This document shows positions 23,528 through 36,179 of a stretch of 64,000 nucleotides of DNA, in pieces (the first letter of the stretch is position 1; the number at the start of each line of letters is the position of its first letter). The translations under genes were made by a program, and so were the position numbers. The notes below the pieces were generated by a model. The model had not been told where the DNA came from. It did no database searches and saw only the letters and a list, made by a program, of their open reading frames with translations. Origin of the DNA: Oehlia diaphana (taxonomy: Eukaryota; Glomeromycota; Glomeromycetes; Glomerales; Glomeraceae); the NCBI GenBank assembly GCA_003833135.1, contig QZLH01000438.1, forward strand, positions 22,519 to 86,518, in the 5' to 3' direction.

Positions 23528-23645
23528 TTAATTTTTGACTTCAGTTTCACCAGGATTCTTTGAAATACAAGCTACAATCTTGATTTTGTCAACAGGTAAC
23601 GATTCATGTTCCAATTTGAAATTAGGATTCTTAATAATGAATGTC
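23528..23645 (-). pseudogene. 3' end of an unidentified gene
   Basis: The minus strand reads FIIKNPNFKLEHESLPVDK and IKIVACISKNPGETEVKN to a TAA at 23530-23528. The upstream frame is closed by stops. The length and composition are coding-like; the family is unknown. Confidence 0.3.
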
Positions 23646-23649
23646 TACT

Positions 23650-24220
23650 TCATCACAAAATCGATAAGTATGAAGATGTCCAGTCAATAATTAAGTTGTG
23701 ATATATAAATTTAATGAAACAAATTTTATTCAATAATATTGAATCAGATGCTTATGTTTGACTTTATTTTCAAGAGATTCCGCCATACTTTTATCAACTT
23801 TGAATTGAAAATAATAATAAATATAAATTTGATTTTGTAAATAATATATTAACAGTTAACAAATATATACAGTATACAGTATATATATTATATATATTTC
23901 ACGGATCAAATCATAATGGATTTATTCACAATATTAATTTTTTAAAACATAACCTTCTTCGCTAGTTATATTTATCTACTGTAAATATAATTTAATTTTA
24001 ACATAATTAAAATAATAATAATAATTTATTTTTATTTATCCTGGATATATAAACTGGTTACGTTATTTCCCAATTCCCAAAATACTCTTAATTTCAGACT
24101 AAAAAATTTTTTTAAATAATCACATGTCAAATGTATCAATTTCAAAATAATGCGCAAATGAAAATTTTTTTCTTATTCCCAACCTTTTATAAACTAATTT
24201 GAATATAATCAAGTCCTTTA
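23650..24220. other. AT-rich spacer
   Basis: Contains a tata repeat patch near 23870-23900. No gene was recognised. Confidence 0.35.
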
Positions 24221-24500
24221 GTGAAGAATTTGATTGGCGGGTTCGTTATAAGAATTTAATATCACGTGCTCGGCATAAAATTGTCGACTATAATTGTCAA
24301 ATAGATTTAATATATAAAAATATTTTACGTAATAAATATTTAAAACCTGGCCGACCTGTTGCGAAATAAATTGGAACACTGTTCAATCTGTTCATGCATT
24401 TGGTCAAACAAAAATACATGAAGTTTTTTGAATTACAAAATCTGCATATACAATATATATTACAAAGGATCCCACAAAAGGAATAAGTAGCCCTCATTGG
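24221..24500 (+). pseudogene. Coding relic of unknown family
   Basis: Plus strand: EEFDWRVRYKNLISRARHKI, then VDYNCQIDLIYKNILRNKYL and KPGRPVAK to TAA near 24367. A shifted frame continues INWNTVQSVHAFGQTKIHEV. It ends 180 bp before the intact 475-codon gene. No domain was recognised. Confidence 0.35.
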
Positions 24501-24683
24501 CAAATTACGCCTTTGTGATGATAAATATCTATTATATGATTCTATGAAGAAATGTTTATTTGTGCTACATTATGCTTTAAACAATATTCTTAATTATCCC
24601 CTTCTTTTTATACTTAAATACTCATCATCAAAGTCTGACTTTTTTTTTAAAAAAAAAAAAAGAAAGGGAGAGAAGAATAAAAT

Positions 24684-26111
24684 ATGTCAATCAAAGTAAC
24701 TAAGAATTCAAATTTCATTGAAGAATCTACAAATTTTAAAAATTTTGAAAATAAAAATGTTTCAGATGCTATAACTCTTATTCGTGAATATTACGAAAAG
24801 ACTGAATCACTTAGTAAAGAAAACAAGAAATTAAAAGAAGAATTTGAGGAAATAAATAATTTAATTAATAATAAAAAAATCAACGCAGAACTTTCAGAAT
24901 ATATTAAACTTTCTCAATCTCATAAAGAATTACGTGAAAAGTTTAACTCTTTATCATCGCAAAAACAAACAATTGAACAACAACTTAAAGAAAAAACAAA
25001 TGAAATAGAAAAAAGTGTGCAATTAGTTGAAGCTAAAGATAATGAAATAAAGAATTTAGAAGAAACTAATTCAAATTTGAAAGCTGAAGCATTAAAATAC
25101 CAATCTGCACTTGGAGCTGCAACAAATTTTCAATTAGGCGATGATGATAAGAATAATTCTGTCAGGTTAAATGAAGATATTGAACATTTACAAGATACGT
25201 TGGAAGATTATGTCACCAACTTAAGATCAAAGATAAAGATTAATTATAAAAAAGTGAACAAACTTTTCGTTCATTATAATTGTAATTTAGAAATGAAAGC
25301 TCGAATTAAAGATACAACTCTCATTAAGGCATTATTACAACGACATGTAGTTGAATTCATTTATGAAAATGCAGTTAAATATTTCGAGGATGTTAAGAAT
25401 ACTGATGAACCTCAATCACTTGAATCAGAAATTAATTTCAAAGTAAATGAATTGATAAATCTAACGGATAAATTCGCGAAAACACGGTTTGAAAGTGGTA
25501 AAGTTACTTCAGCTATACCTATTAAAATAAGACAACAAATTTATTCAGCATTAAGCAATTATGGATTTTCTGATATAATTAATGATAAACAAGTAAAGAA
25601 CGAACATAAATTCATCAGTCAGTTCAAGAAACAACTCAATCAAGAAATTGAATCTTATAGGGAAATATCGGATCATAAGAAGAAAAAAAAGTGTGAAGAG
25701 CTAGCCGCTAAAATTATTCGAGAAGTTGTCAAATTATTTTTTTTTCGGCTTAAAACTCAAGAACCAATCGCGAAATGGAAATGGTTTGACAATAATGATA
25801 AAATTGATTCAATTCAAATGACAGGATCCTGGGATGAGGATGATCTTGAAAATGCAGTTGTTGAAATATGTATTTTTCCTCTTATTTATAAAGATCCTAA
25901 TTCTTACTCAACAGAATTACAAATTTACACTCCAGCAAAAGTTTTTATTCGTGATGATAATTCTTTTTCGTCAGAAGAAAATAGTGAAAATGATGTTAAC
26001 GAAGAAAAAGGTAAAGAAAGTAAAGAAAGTAAAGATGGCAAAAACAATAAAGCTAATAAAACCAGTAAAAGTAGTTTTAGTAAAATTTTTAAACCGTTTA
26101 ATAAGAAATAA
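24684..26111 (+). CDS. Intact 475-residue coiled-coil protein, single exon
   Basis: An uninterrupted ATG-to-TAA frame in an otherwise decayed region. Residues about 40-150 form a charged, Leu- and Glu-rich coiled coil (SKENKKLKEEFEEINNLI). Residues about 150-420 look globular and contain RQQIYSALSNYGFSDII and GSWDEDDLENAVVEICIFPL, the latter resembling the C-terminal end of lineage-specific fungal proteins. The last 50 residues are a Ser/Asn/Lys-rich tail (SKESKDGKNNKANK) ending FKPFNKK. There is no signal peptide or membrane segment. The start context is aaaatatgtc, and a polyadenylation signal follows about 80 nt after the stop. Function is unknown; a structural or scaffolding role would be a guess from the coiled coil. 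Confidence 0.85.
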   Translation: MSIKVTKNSNFIEESTNFKNFENKNVSDAITLIREYYEKTESLSKENKKLKEEFEEINNLINNKKINAELSEYIKLSQSHKELREKFNSLSSQKQTIEQQLKEKTNEIEKSVQLVEAKDNEIKNLEETNSNLKAEALKYQSALGAATNFQLGDDDKNNSVRLNEDIEHLQDTLEDYVTNLRSKIKINYKKVNKLFVHYNCNLEMKARIKDTTLIKALLQRHVVEFIYENAVKYFEDVKNTDEPQSLESEINFKVNELINLTDKFAKTRFESGKVTSAIPIKIRQQIYSALSNYGFSDIINDKQVKNEHKFISQFKKQLNQEIESYREISDHKKKKKCEELAAKIIREVVKLFFFRLKTQEPIAKWKWFDNNDKIDSIQMTGSWDEDDLENAVVEICIFPLIYKDPNSYSTELQIYTPAKVFIRDDNSFSSEENSENDVNEEKGKESKESKDGKNNKANKTSKSSFSKIFKPFNKK

Positions 26112-26188
26112 TGTTCACTTTATTTGTTTAATATTATATTTTTTTCCTTACTTTTATATATACATATACTGTATATATAGCGATTTCA

Positions 26189-26194
26189 AATAAA
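26189..26194 (+). terminator. Polyadenylation signal AATAAA
   Basis: A canonical AATAAA lies in caaataaagat, about 80 nt after the stop of the coiled-coil gene on the same strand. Confidence 0.5.
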
Positions 26195-26229
26195 GATAGA
26201 TAACTGTGTCATAAAATGATAATTCAAAC

Positions 26230-27690
26230 TTAAGCAGCCCTTTGTAAATTTCAAAAATTAGTAAAATAATTTTGTCCGTTTGTTAGTAGTCGTAAGTTCC
26301 ATTTGACCAAATGACAAAATTAACTCGTCTATAGATCCATCAATCTTGAGAATGCCTAATAATTCCATTCCATCACAAATATTCTGTTTCATCATATTTT
26401 GTAAAAAAAAATAGATAAACATGTAGCACTAATCTGAGAAATTTTCAACAAATTTCTTGATCAATATCAACATCATCTCTTTTTGCTATACAATGAAATT
26501 ATTGTATAAACTCATCGAATGTATTCTCAACATTTCTAAAACCATCTCAACACTTTAATTCTATATGTAAATTTAAGTTTTCGATTCTTTAGTACGAGTC
26601 TTACGCTCTCGTTGTTTTTCATAACTGAATTTATCGTGTAAACTTAGTCCATATAATGTTGTTCGATCTTTTATAGTTTTTTTTTTTTAAGTTCTATTTT
26701 TCAAATATTCTGATTGGCCAAATCCTCCAACCAGATATATACAGTAATTGAACATTCATCATGACAATTATCAAGTTGAATTCCTATCATTTAAAGATTT
26801 TTTTCAAAAATAAGATCAAACATATGATTATGTTTCTTCAATCAATCATTTATTTTTATCAGTAATAGCTTTTTATAATCGCCTGCAATTTTAGTTTTAA
26901 ATGGCGTTCCCTTAGAGAATGATGGTTTTCCTACTTTTTCACTTTATCAAAAATTCTTTGTCATATTCGAGGACAGTATTCATCTTATATTGACCAGTAG
27001 AACCATTAGACCTGTATAACAATAAACAAAAATTATAAATCACACCACAGTTATATGTATTAATTATTTTTTTTATTTATTATATAATTTTTTTTATTTT
27101 ATATTATTAATAGTCTAATTAAGATGTTTCCATTAATAAAATATTATAATTCATATTGCAATATTAAATGCTATAGCATATACTTCACATATATTTTTCT
27201 TAGTTTTTCAATTTTTTTTTATTTTGTAATATTTGTGATATAAAAAAAAAAGAAACAAGTAAACTTTTTCTGACCATTTTCAGGGGTGCTGACCATTTTA
27301 ATTAGAGTGACTTCTTAGTTTAAGCTATAGTTTTCATGAAAACGCATACTATGGTGTTGAGCACCAGTGGTGTGATTTAGTAAAGTCGTTAAAAAATTAT
27401 TATTATTGTTATTCAAAAAAATATCATTTATTTATACTGTACGCCATAAACTCGTAATGGTGAAACAAAAGCTTGAATATTATCAAGAATGTTAATTACC
27501 GAATATGTGGTTCCAAAATTTTAATATTTCAAGCTCGCGTTAATCAAATATTTCAAAATTTTCTTAAATACTCATAAATGTAACCACTGCACGAAATATC
27601 ATTTATGTAGAAAAAAAAAATATCTCTTACGAATTATTACTTTTAATTATAGGTACCACTCGGTCAATATCTTTTCCTAAAAAGTGATAT
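26230..27690 (-). pseudogene. Decayed Hsp70 copy with internal deletion
   Basis: The 3' half (26230-26830) aligns by eye with the end of the intact gene at 28385: the tail, the antisense of GQSEYLKNRI as ctgattggccaaatcctcc, and the YGLSLSDK region as catataatgttg. It then jumps at about 26850 to exon 3 (antisense of PKIPVDYKKAI and of NTVLEYD near 26970). The end of exon 6, and all of exons 4 and 5, are missing. The 20-nt exon 2 survives at about 27520 (antisense of DFGTTYS), and a trace of exon 1 lies near 27650. Multiple stops are present. It forms the left end of a duplicated block whose second copy has its own decayed Hsp70 at 31717. Confidence 0.75.
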
Positions 27691-28384
27691 TGATATATAA
27701 GATAAAACACAATCGGAAAAAGTTTATTAAATTAAGGAATTGTTAATATAATCAATTAATTCTATTGTGTTCCTTATCTCTTTGTATTGTTCTTATCAAA
27801 ATTACACAAATGTCAAATATCGCGTTTTAGAATGTATTAAAATCTTATTTTACATACCCATTTGCACATTTGAATGTGATAAAAATCTAATATCACAATT
27901 TTCTTTCCAGAAATGGAAACAATAACGGGACAATTTGAGCGAATTGTCTGACCGAAATTATCGGTCAGATGACCTAAATTTGAAATTGTTTGTTACATAT
28001 TTTAAATTATTTGCAAGTTTAAAGTTTCTGTTTTATAAAAAAGGTATTATTAATTATTATTATATTGGTAACTTTGCTTTCATACAATAAGATGCAACTA
28101 ATATTGTACAATTTACGCCTTATTAACTTATACTTTCAATCCGTTAAATCAGGAAACCATTTTCAATTTTTGTGAAAATTATTAGCTTGAAGTAGTAGCT
28201 ATCGGACTATCGGACCTTCAGACGTCTTATTCCATCAGATGACTTACAATAATATAAAATCAATAAAGATATTTATAGTATATAAGAGACAAATCAAACC
28301 TTGATTAAAGTTTATTTGTACATCTTCGTTATCAATAAATATGATAAATTGATAGTAAATTATTGTGTAATTATTTAAACCTTA

Positions 28385-30532
28385 TTAATACTCTTTTTTA
28401 ATTTCAAAAATGGCAAGATAATTCTGCCCATTCGTTTCATTCCTTGCAGTGGCTTTAAGTATTTCCATTTGACCAAATGACAATGCAAAACTAACTTTCC
28501 TATCAGGTCCACGATCCGTAAAGTAAATCTTAAGAGTTCCCAATAGTTCCATTTTATCACAATATTCTACTTCATCATCTTTTGTATAATGAATGTAAAA
28601 CGTAGCACTTTCTTGAAATTCATTAACAGGACATAAATTATCTACACGAATTTCTTCATCAAATTCAACGACATCTCCTCTTTTCGCTATCGGGTGAAAT
28701 TTATGTATATACCCATCAGATGTTACTCGTTCTGGTGGATCACCTTTTTTAAACCATTTCAACACTCTAATTCCATATGTATAATTGAGTTTTCGATTCT
28801 TTATTATGAATCTTACATTCTCGTTAATCTTCATATTTTTCATTTTATCACTTAAACTTAATCCATATAATGTTGCTCCACGAACTACTGCTGCAATAGG
28901 ATCCTTAGAAACGACGATAGTCTTTACTTGATCCTTGAATTTTTCTTCAATTCTATTTTTCAAATATTCTGATTGACCAAATCCTCCAACCAGAAACATA
29001 ATCGAACATTCATCTCGACAATTTTCAAGTTGTATTTCTATCATTTTAAGAATTCTATTTACGAGAGGATCAAACATCGATTTTATTGTTTCGAAATCAA
29101 TTTCAATCAACCAATTATTATCTTCCATTAGTTTTTTAGTTTCGTTATTAACAAATTTTCTAAGAACTCTAATGACCTCCTTAACATCTAAATTATATTG
29201 AAAATCTGTATCTTTACCAGTGAATCGAAATTTAGCTCTTCGACAAAAATGTTGAACCATATATTGTAATGATAAACTCTTCTTATCTCGTAGTTTGTCA
29301 ATTGTTGAATTTCCCACTATACTACCCAAATGTTTGAGGAATGCTTCGTCGATAAATGAGCTTCCACAATAATCTCCGATTCTCTCTGTAACTTCGCTTA
29401 ATTGATCTTCATCCACAAGTTTACGTGTTGTCAAATCTACTGTGCCACCTCCACAGTCAACGATCATAAAAGTTGCTGTTTAATCATTTATAAAGTTTAA
29501 TGTTTAAAATAGATTAAGGGAGTTAATTCGAATTATATTCGATAGATTACAGTACTTACTTCCTGTTGAAGCCAGAGAATGTTCATTTAGACATTTTTTC
29601 ATACAATAAATTGCTGCAGCCTCAGCTAAAAAGAATGAAATGAAATTAAAAAAAAAATATTGAGGTCAAATAATATAAAAATTGTATATTCAATTTACTT
29701 ACGTTCCGTAGTGAATTGTAAATATTCCATATTTTCTTTACGAATTAATTCAGCTTCAAGTGAACATTCTCTCATTATCGCCAATTCTTTCTTTGAATAA
29801 TCTGCGGGAACACTAATTACTAGAAGAACATTTTCATAAAAATTCACATTTGGCCAATGTTTACTTATTCTAGCTTTTATTAACTAAAAGATAAAAAAAA
29901 AAGAAAATAAAAATTATTAAATTTTAATTCTATTAATATATGAATGTTATATTTACCTTTCCCATTTCTCTAAGATAATCGGCAATAGCTTTTTTATAGT
30001 CGACCGGAATTTTGGGTTTTAAATCATCATCTAATTTTCCAAAACTTCCTAAATATAATTTAAATAATCCAACAGATTTAGGTTCATCTTTATCCATATT
30101 TTTTCTTTCAGCTTTTTTAGCAAATGCTAATTTTCCCCATTCTGTCACTTTTTCAAAATTATCATCATATTGAAGAACTGTATTTGTTTTAAAATGACCA
30201 GAATATCCACTCCATTCGGTGTTAGTACAAACTTCTTGGTTAGCAGAAGTAACATGACAATAAGCAAATCCCTATCAAACAAAAATTTCATAAATTATAT
30301 AAAAAAAACTAAAATTTTATAATATATTTAAAGAAATTTAAATTACCGAATAGGATGTCCCAAAATCTTTTTTTTTTTATATATATAGGAAAAGATAAAA
30401 ATGCGTTAAATATTTTATTATTTTTAATCCGGTATTTCTCAATCCAATATAGTACATAATTACTGTACCTAGACCAACCACTACGCGAATATCATGTTCA
30501 TTTTTATCTCTTTTCTCATTTTTCTGAGACAT
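28385..30532 (-). CDS. HSPA12-like Hsp70 gene A, six exons, 578 aa
   Basis: Hsp70-type ATPase. Exons on the minus strand: 30532-30469, 30366-30347, 30271-29957, 29883-29703, 29625-29560 and 29475-28385. They sum to 1737 nt with every phase consistent and all introns GT...AG. The ATG at 30532 gives MSQKNEKRDK. Nucleotide-binding motifs include DFGTSYSG (phosphate loop 1, split over exons 2/3), EPEAAAIYCMK (exon 4/5), VDCGGGTVDLTTRKL (phosphate loop 2, residue about 221) and FLVGGFGQSEYLKNRI (adenosine motif). The C-terminal third is short (ARNETNGQNYLAIFEIKKEY), without the EEVD end or a standard lidded substrate domain, as in HSPA12-type members. No heat-shock element was convincing upstream. 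It is neighbour and near-duplicate of the copy at 33524. Confidence 0.92.
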
Positions 30533-31716
30533 TTCATAAAAAAAAAGGTAGAAATATATTTAAAAAATAATCTTTAATTCAATTTAGAAGAATTTGTTTG
30601 TGATGATAAATCACATTAAGCTATTGAGGGGTTTATATTTATTATTTTAATTCATTAAAACTTAACCGGATAAAATTTTATTTAATTAGGGAAGTAGCAC
30701 AAAATTACAATTCTATTCTATTCTATTTTTGATTGTTTATACGAATGAGTTTCTTATCAGGAAACACAAATATCGTTTCTTTCATTCTTTGAATACCTGT
30801 TCTATTCATTAAACCATTTGAATGTAATACTGCAACAATACCATTCGAAAGCGGAAACAGTATAGATCAATGTTGATATAAAGACAAGAAATTACAAAAA
30901 TAGAATCAAAGAGATTTAGATGGATGATTTTGTGTACCTTCAGTTCAAAATTGGTATGATTAACCCTAGCACAGATCATTTTTTGGTAGATGGTTACTAT
31001 TACTGGAATGAGTCAAGTATTCAATTGATGACTATTTATATAAATCTCCATTTTTTTATTAACAAGCACAATTAGGTTTCATTTGATTCTTTGAAATCTC
31101 GAATGACTTTTTATAAGACGACACGTACTTTACAGACATAAACATTTTGAAAAGCTTTGCCATACACTTCTGAAGTATGTAATTATAACTAGTACATCAT
31201 AGTAATTGACTCTGTGCGTGATTATTGCACGTTAATTAAAGTACATCTGATTTCCATAAAGGTTTACATGTGCATATCAAATAGTATTCCTTAATGCTTG
31301 TTAATAAATATTATTAAGTAGTTCGCGGTTTCGTACTATCCCGTAGTACTACTGTTCACAGCCGAGTCAGAGGTTAAATACCGAACAGAACTGAATCGAA
31401 TCGCATCGAATTACTTATTCTATATATGCTCGCTCAATCAAGAATCTTTTACTTTATTATCGAAAAAGAAATTTATCAAATTCGTAATGAATAACGTACT
31501 TCGTTAATTAACTAAAGAATGACTTTTAAAAATCGATGACCTATTATTCTCGTCATTTTTAATGGAGTATGAATGATGATAAGCTGGATAGCTCGCAACA
31601 AAGGGTTTAAACAAAATCACATGACATATTTATTTAGGTTATTGTTCCCACTTTTGGAAAATCTGTTAAAATTCACACGAATAATTTTAAAATTACAAAT
31701 CACAATAGAATTGTCC
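30533..31716. other. 5' flank of Hsp70 gene A, duplicated at 35671-37180
   Basis: Much of this stretch aligns with the 5' flank of gene B. Matching words include accggataaa...attagggaagta near 30670 and 35785, and aaaatcacatgacatatttatttagg near 31610 and aaaatcacatgacagatttatttagg near 37065. No other gene was found. It is part of the tandemly duplicated block. Confidence 0.6.
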
Positions 31717-32890
31717 CACCGGATGTTACTCGTTCTGATGGGTCGCCATTAATTCCATAAGTTTTCGATTTTTTAATACGAATCTTACGTTCTTGCTATT
31801 TTCATATTAGTCCATATAATGCTGTTCCATCGCAACGGGTGGGAACGACGATAGTTTTTACTCGATTTTTAAAATTTTATTTTTCAACAACTAGATACAT
31901 AATTGACATAATTATCAAGTTGAGTTCCTATCATTTTAAAGATTTTTCAACATTAGGATCAAAACTGATTTATTTCTTCAAATTCAATTTCGATCAACCA
32001 TTTATTTTCATCCGTCGGTTTTTTGGTCTCTCCATTAACGTATTTCTTAAGAATTCTAATAACATTCAACGGGACGTTGAAAAAAATGACGTAACTACCT
32101 AAGGTTCAAAAGTCTGCACCACTATTGATTTCTCAATTGTTGAATTTCCTATTATACTTCTTATCATTTATATATTAAGTAACTTCCACATTAATCACCG
32201 GTTCACATCGTAACTTGTTTTTCCCAACGAGTTTACGCGTGGTCAAATCTACTGTAACATTTCCGATCATGAAAGTTGTTAATTATATTATTTAACGAAA
32301 AAAAAATTTTTATCGTAACAAACTACTGTAATTTGAAAACTACAATAGTGCAATACTTACTTCCTATTACTGTACATGGCTTTCCAGATAAGCAGCTTCA
32401 GCTAATTAAAAAAAAATAATTTGAAATGAATTCATTTTGCTTGAATACTCTACAGGAATGCTAAGGATCAAATAATGTTTTCATAAAACTTCACCCCCTC
32501 TAGGCTTTATAATTCGGTTGAGGTTTAATTTAATTGATATTTGTTAATATTACTACTACTTTCCCATTTCTCTAAGATAATGAGTAGATAGTATAGCTTT
32601 TTTTATAATCAACCGCAGTATTCGTCTTAGACCAATACTGTACTGTCTGTACACCATATACTCGTAATGGCGTACTTGAATATTATTAAGAATGTTGATT
32701 ACCGAACATGATGTGATTCCAAAATCTTAAAAAATAAAGGAAGAAGAAATATTTCAAGTTCGCTTACTATACCAACCATATCATTTTTCCAAGTCAAAAA
32801 GAAGAATTATATTTTTTATATTTTAAAAAAAAAATTTCAAATCAAAATTAAATATTCCTTTTAATTATAGTAGGCACCACTCAGTCACTA
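31717..32890 (-). pseudogene. Decayed Hsp70 copy, second block
   Basis: The left end opens in the middle of exon 6 (antisense of VTSDG as catcagaacgagtaac). Further along come antisense traces of YGL, of the FDPLV region near 31960, of VDLTTRKL near 32240 (tacgcgtggtcaaatctact), exon 5 near 32380 and exon 3 near 32560-32640. Exon 2 is near 32700 with a small insertion. Frames are broken throughout. It occupies the same place relative to gene B as the relic at 26230 does relative to gene A. Confidence 0.7.
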
Positions 32891-33523
32891 TCCTTTTCTG
32901 AAATAAGATATATAAAACACAGCCAGAAAAAGTTTATTTAATTATTATTATATTCAATCTATTGTGTTCTTTATCTCTTTATATTATTTTCTTATCAGAA
33001 TTATAGAGGCACTAAAGTCTTATTTTGTCTACTCATTTTACTATTTGAAATTTTCCAAAAGGCAGAAACAATAACGAGCGAATTGTCTGACCTAAATTAT
33101 TGGTCAGATGACCTAATTTGAAATTGCTTGTAAATCTAAAGGTATTATTAGTGTGTTGGTAACTTGGTTACTAACAAAATGAGATGCAATTAATATTATA
33201 CAATTTACGATTTATTAATGCAGCTTCTTTCAGCCCGGAAATTATTTTCAATTTTGTGAAAAATTATTAGCTTGAAGTAGTAGTTATCAAAACTTTCAGA
33301 CGTCATATTTCTTATAATAATATAAATTCAATATAAAGATATTTGTAGTATACTATTTGAAAATTGAAACAAACCAAAACAAATCGAGTTTATTTAATAG
33401 ATAATTGATTATATTTAAATATAAATTTATACATCTTATCAATAAATATAATAGTTATCAATTGTGTAATTAGATAATATTATTCAAGATACTCAATTAT
33501 CATTTCATTATATTTAAACCATA

Positions 33524-35670
33524 TTAACGCTCCTTTTTAATTTCAAACGTAGCAAGATAATTCTGCCCATTCGTTTCATTCCTTGCAGTGGCTTTAAGTA
33601 TTTCCATTTGACCAAATGACAATGCAAAACTAACTTTCCTATCAGGTCCACGATCCGTAAAGTAAATTTTAAGAGTTCCCAATAGTTCCATTTTATCACA
33701 ATATTTTGCTTCATCATCTTTTGTAAAATAAATGCAAAATGTAGCACTTTCTTGAAATTCATTAACAGGACATAAATCATTTACACGAATTTCTTCAGTA
33801 AATTCAACGACATCTCCTCTTTTCACTATCAGATGAAATTTATGTATATACCCATCAGATGTTACTCGTTCTGGTGGATCACCTTTTTTAGACAACTTCA
33901 ACACTCTAATTCCATATGTATAATTGAGTTTTCGATTCTTTATTACGAATTTTACTTGCTCGTTAACTTTCATATTTTTCATTTTATCACTCAAACTTAA
34001 TCCATATAATGTTGCTCCACGAACAACTGCTGCAATAGGATCCTTAGAAATGATGATAGTCTTTACTTGATCCTTGAATTTTTTTTCAATTCTATTTTTC
34101 AAATATTCTGATTGACCAAATCCTCCAACAAGAAACATAATTGAACATTCATCTTGACAATTTTCAAGTTGAATTTCTATCATATTAAGAATTCTATTTA
34201 CAAGAGGATCGAACATCGATTTTATTTTTTCAAAATCAATTGTAATCAACCAATTATTGTCTTCCATTAGTTTTTTAGTTTCGTTATTAACAAATTTCTC
34301 AAGAACTTTAATGGTTTCCATTACATCCAACTCATATTGAAAATCTGTATCTTTACCAGTGAATCGAAATTTAACTCTTCGACAAAAATGTTGAACCATA
34401 TATTGTAATGATTTGATCTTTTTATCTCGTAGTTTATCAATTGTTGAATTTCCCACTATACTACCCAAATGTTTGAGGAATGCTTCATCGATAAATGAGC
34501 TTCCACAATAATCGCCGGCTCGTTCCGTAATTTCACCTAATTGATCTTCACCCACAAGTTTACGTGTTGTCAAATCTACTGTGCCACCTCCACAGTCAAC
34601 GATCATAAAAGTTGCTGTTTAATCATTTTTAAAGTTTAAGGTTTAAATAGCTTAAGATCTAATTCGAATTATAATTAATGAATTACAAAACTTACTTCCT
34701 ATCGAAGCCAGAGAATGTTCATTTAGACATTTTTTCATACAATAAATTGCTGCAGCTTTGGCTAAAAATAATGAAATAAAATTAAATTAAAAAAAAATAT
34801 TGATGGTCAAATAATATAAAAATTGTATATTCAATTTACTTACGTTCTGTAGTAAATTGTAAATATTCACTATTTTCTTCACGAATTAATTCAGCTTCAA
34901 GTGAACATTCTCTCATTATCACTAATTCATTGTTTGAATAATCCGTGGGAACACTAATTACTAGAAGAACATTTTCATAAAAATTCACATCTGGCCAATG
35001 TTTACTTATTCTAGCTTTTATTAACTAAAAGATAAAAAAAAAAAGAAAATAAAAATTATTAAATTTTAATTCTATTAATACAGTATATGAATGTTATATT
35101 TACCTTTCCCATTTCTCTAAGATAATCGGCAATAGCTTTTTTATAGTCGACCGGAATTTTGGGTTTTAAATCATCATCTAATTTCCAAAACTTCCTAAAT
35201 ATAATTTAAATAATTCAACAGATTTAGGTTCATTTTCATCCATATTTTTTCTTTCAGCTTTTTTACCAAATGCTAATTTTCCCCATTCTGTCACTTTTTC
35301 AAAATTATCATCATATTGAAGAACTGTATTTGTTTTAAATTGAGCTGAATGTCCATTCCATTCGGTGTTAGTACAAACTTCTTGGTTAGCAGAAGCAGTA
35401 TGACAATAAGCAAATCCCTATCAAATGAAAGTTTTATAAACTATGAAAAAACTAAAATTTTATAATATTTAAAGAATTTTAAATTACCGAAGAGGATGTC
35501 CCAAAATCTTTTTTTTTAAAAAAAAAATAAATAAATAAATAAAGCGTTAAATACTTTAGTACGGTAATCCTCAATCAAATATAGTACATGATTACTGTAC
35601 CTAAACCAACCACTACAAGAATTTCATCGATTTTTTTTCCATTATCTTTTTTCTCGTCTTTCTGAGACAT
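33524..35670 (-). pseudogene. HSPA12-like Hsp70 gene B, one-base frameshift in exon 3
   Basis: Same six-exon plan as gene A: 35670-35601, 35517-35498, 35417-35104, 35024-34844, 34761-34696, 34614-33524, with ATG at 35670 (MSQKDEKKDNGK). Exon 3 is 314 nt instead of 315. A T-run at 35182-35184 has lost one base compared with gene A, giving a TAG at 35180-35178 after LYLGSFGN. This truncates the product near residue 110, before phosphate loop 2. The other exons are open, and exon 6 alone encodes 360 intact residues (VDCGGGTVDLTTRKL, FLVGGFGQSEYLKNRI). Exon 2 encodes DFGTSSS where A has DFGTSYS. It is either a very young pseudogene or a base-call error in a homopolymer; if the latter, the protein would be 580 residues. 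Confidence 0.85.
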
Positions 35671-35821
35671 TTCATAAAAAAAAAAATTAAATTTTAAAAA
35701 AACTTTAATTCAATATAGAATATTTATTTTTGATGATAAAACGCAATATTGGGATTTATATTTATTTATTATTCATTGACTTGACCGGATAAAGTTTATT
35801 CAATTAGGGAAGTAACACTAG

Positions 35822-36170
35822 TACTCTTGTATTTTTACATATGAATTTCTTATGAAGAAACACAAATCTCGCGTCTTTGAAGTCTTTTTGTTCATTGAAT
35901 GTCGGAAGTAATGTTAACTATAACATCCAATTGACCAACTGACCTACATGTGTTGCTATCATGCTATGTTAGATCAACGTTGATAAATTCTATTATACTA
36001 TTGATTGTTCATACGTATGAATTTCTTATGAAAAAACACAAATCTCGCGTCTTTGAAAGCTTTCTGTTCATTGAATGTCGGAAGTAATGTTAGCTATAAC
36101 ATCCGAACATCCGATTGATCAGCTGATCTACATATGATGCATGTGATGTTACGTTAGAACGTTGATATAA
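35822..36170. repeat. Local ~180-bp tandem duplication upstream of Hsp70 gene B
   Basis: Both copies carry atgaatttcttatgaa, acacaaatctcgcgtcttt and attgaatgtcggaagtaatg. They start near 35835 and 36018. The flank of gene A has a single looser version near 30740, so this duplication arose in block B only. Confidence 0.75.
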
Positions 36171-36179
36171 AGATAAGAA

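Noticed and set aside
30720..30810. Heat-shock elements upstream of Hsp70 gene A
   Set aside because: Only loose GAA/TTC pairs with wrong spacing were seen; no run of three correctly phased units.
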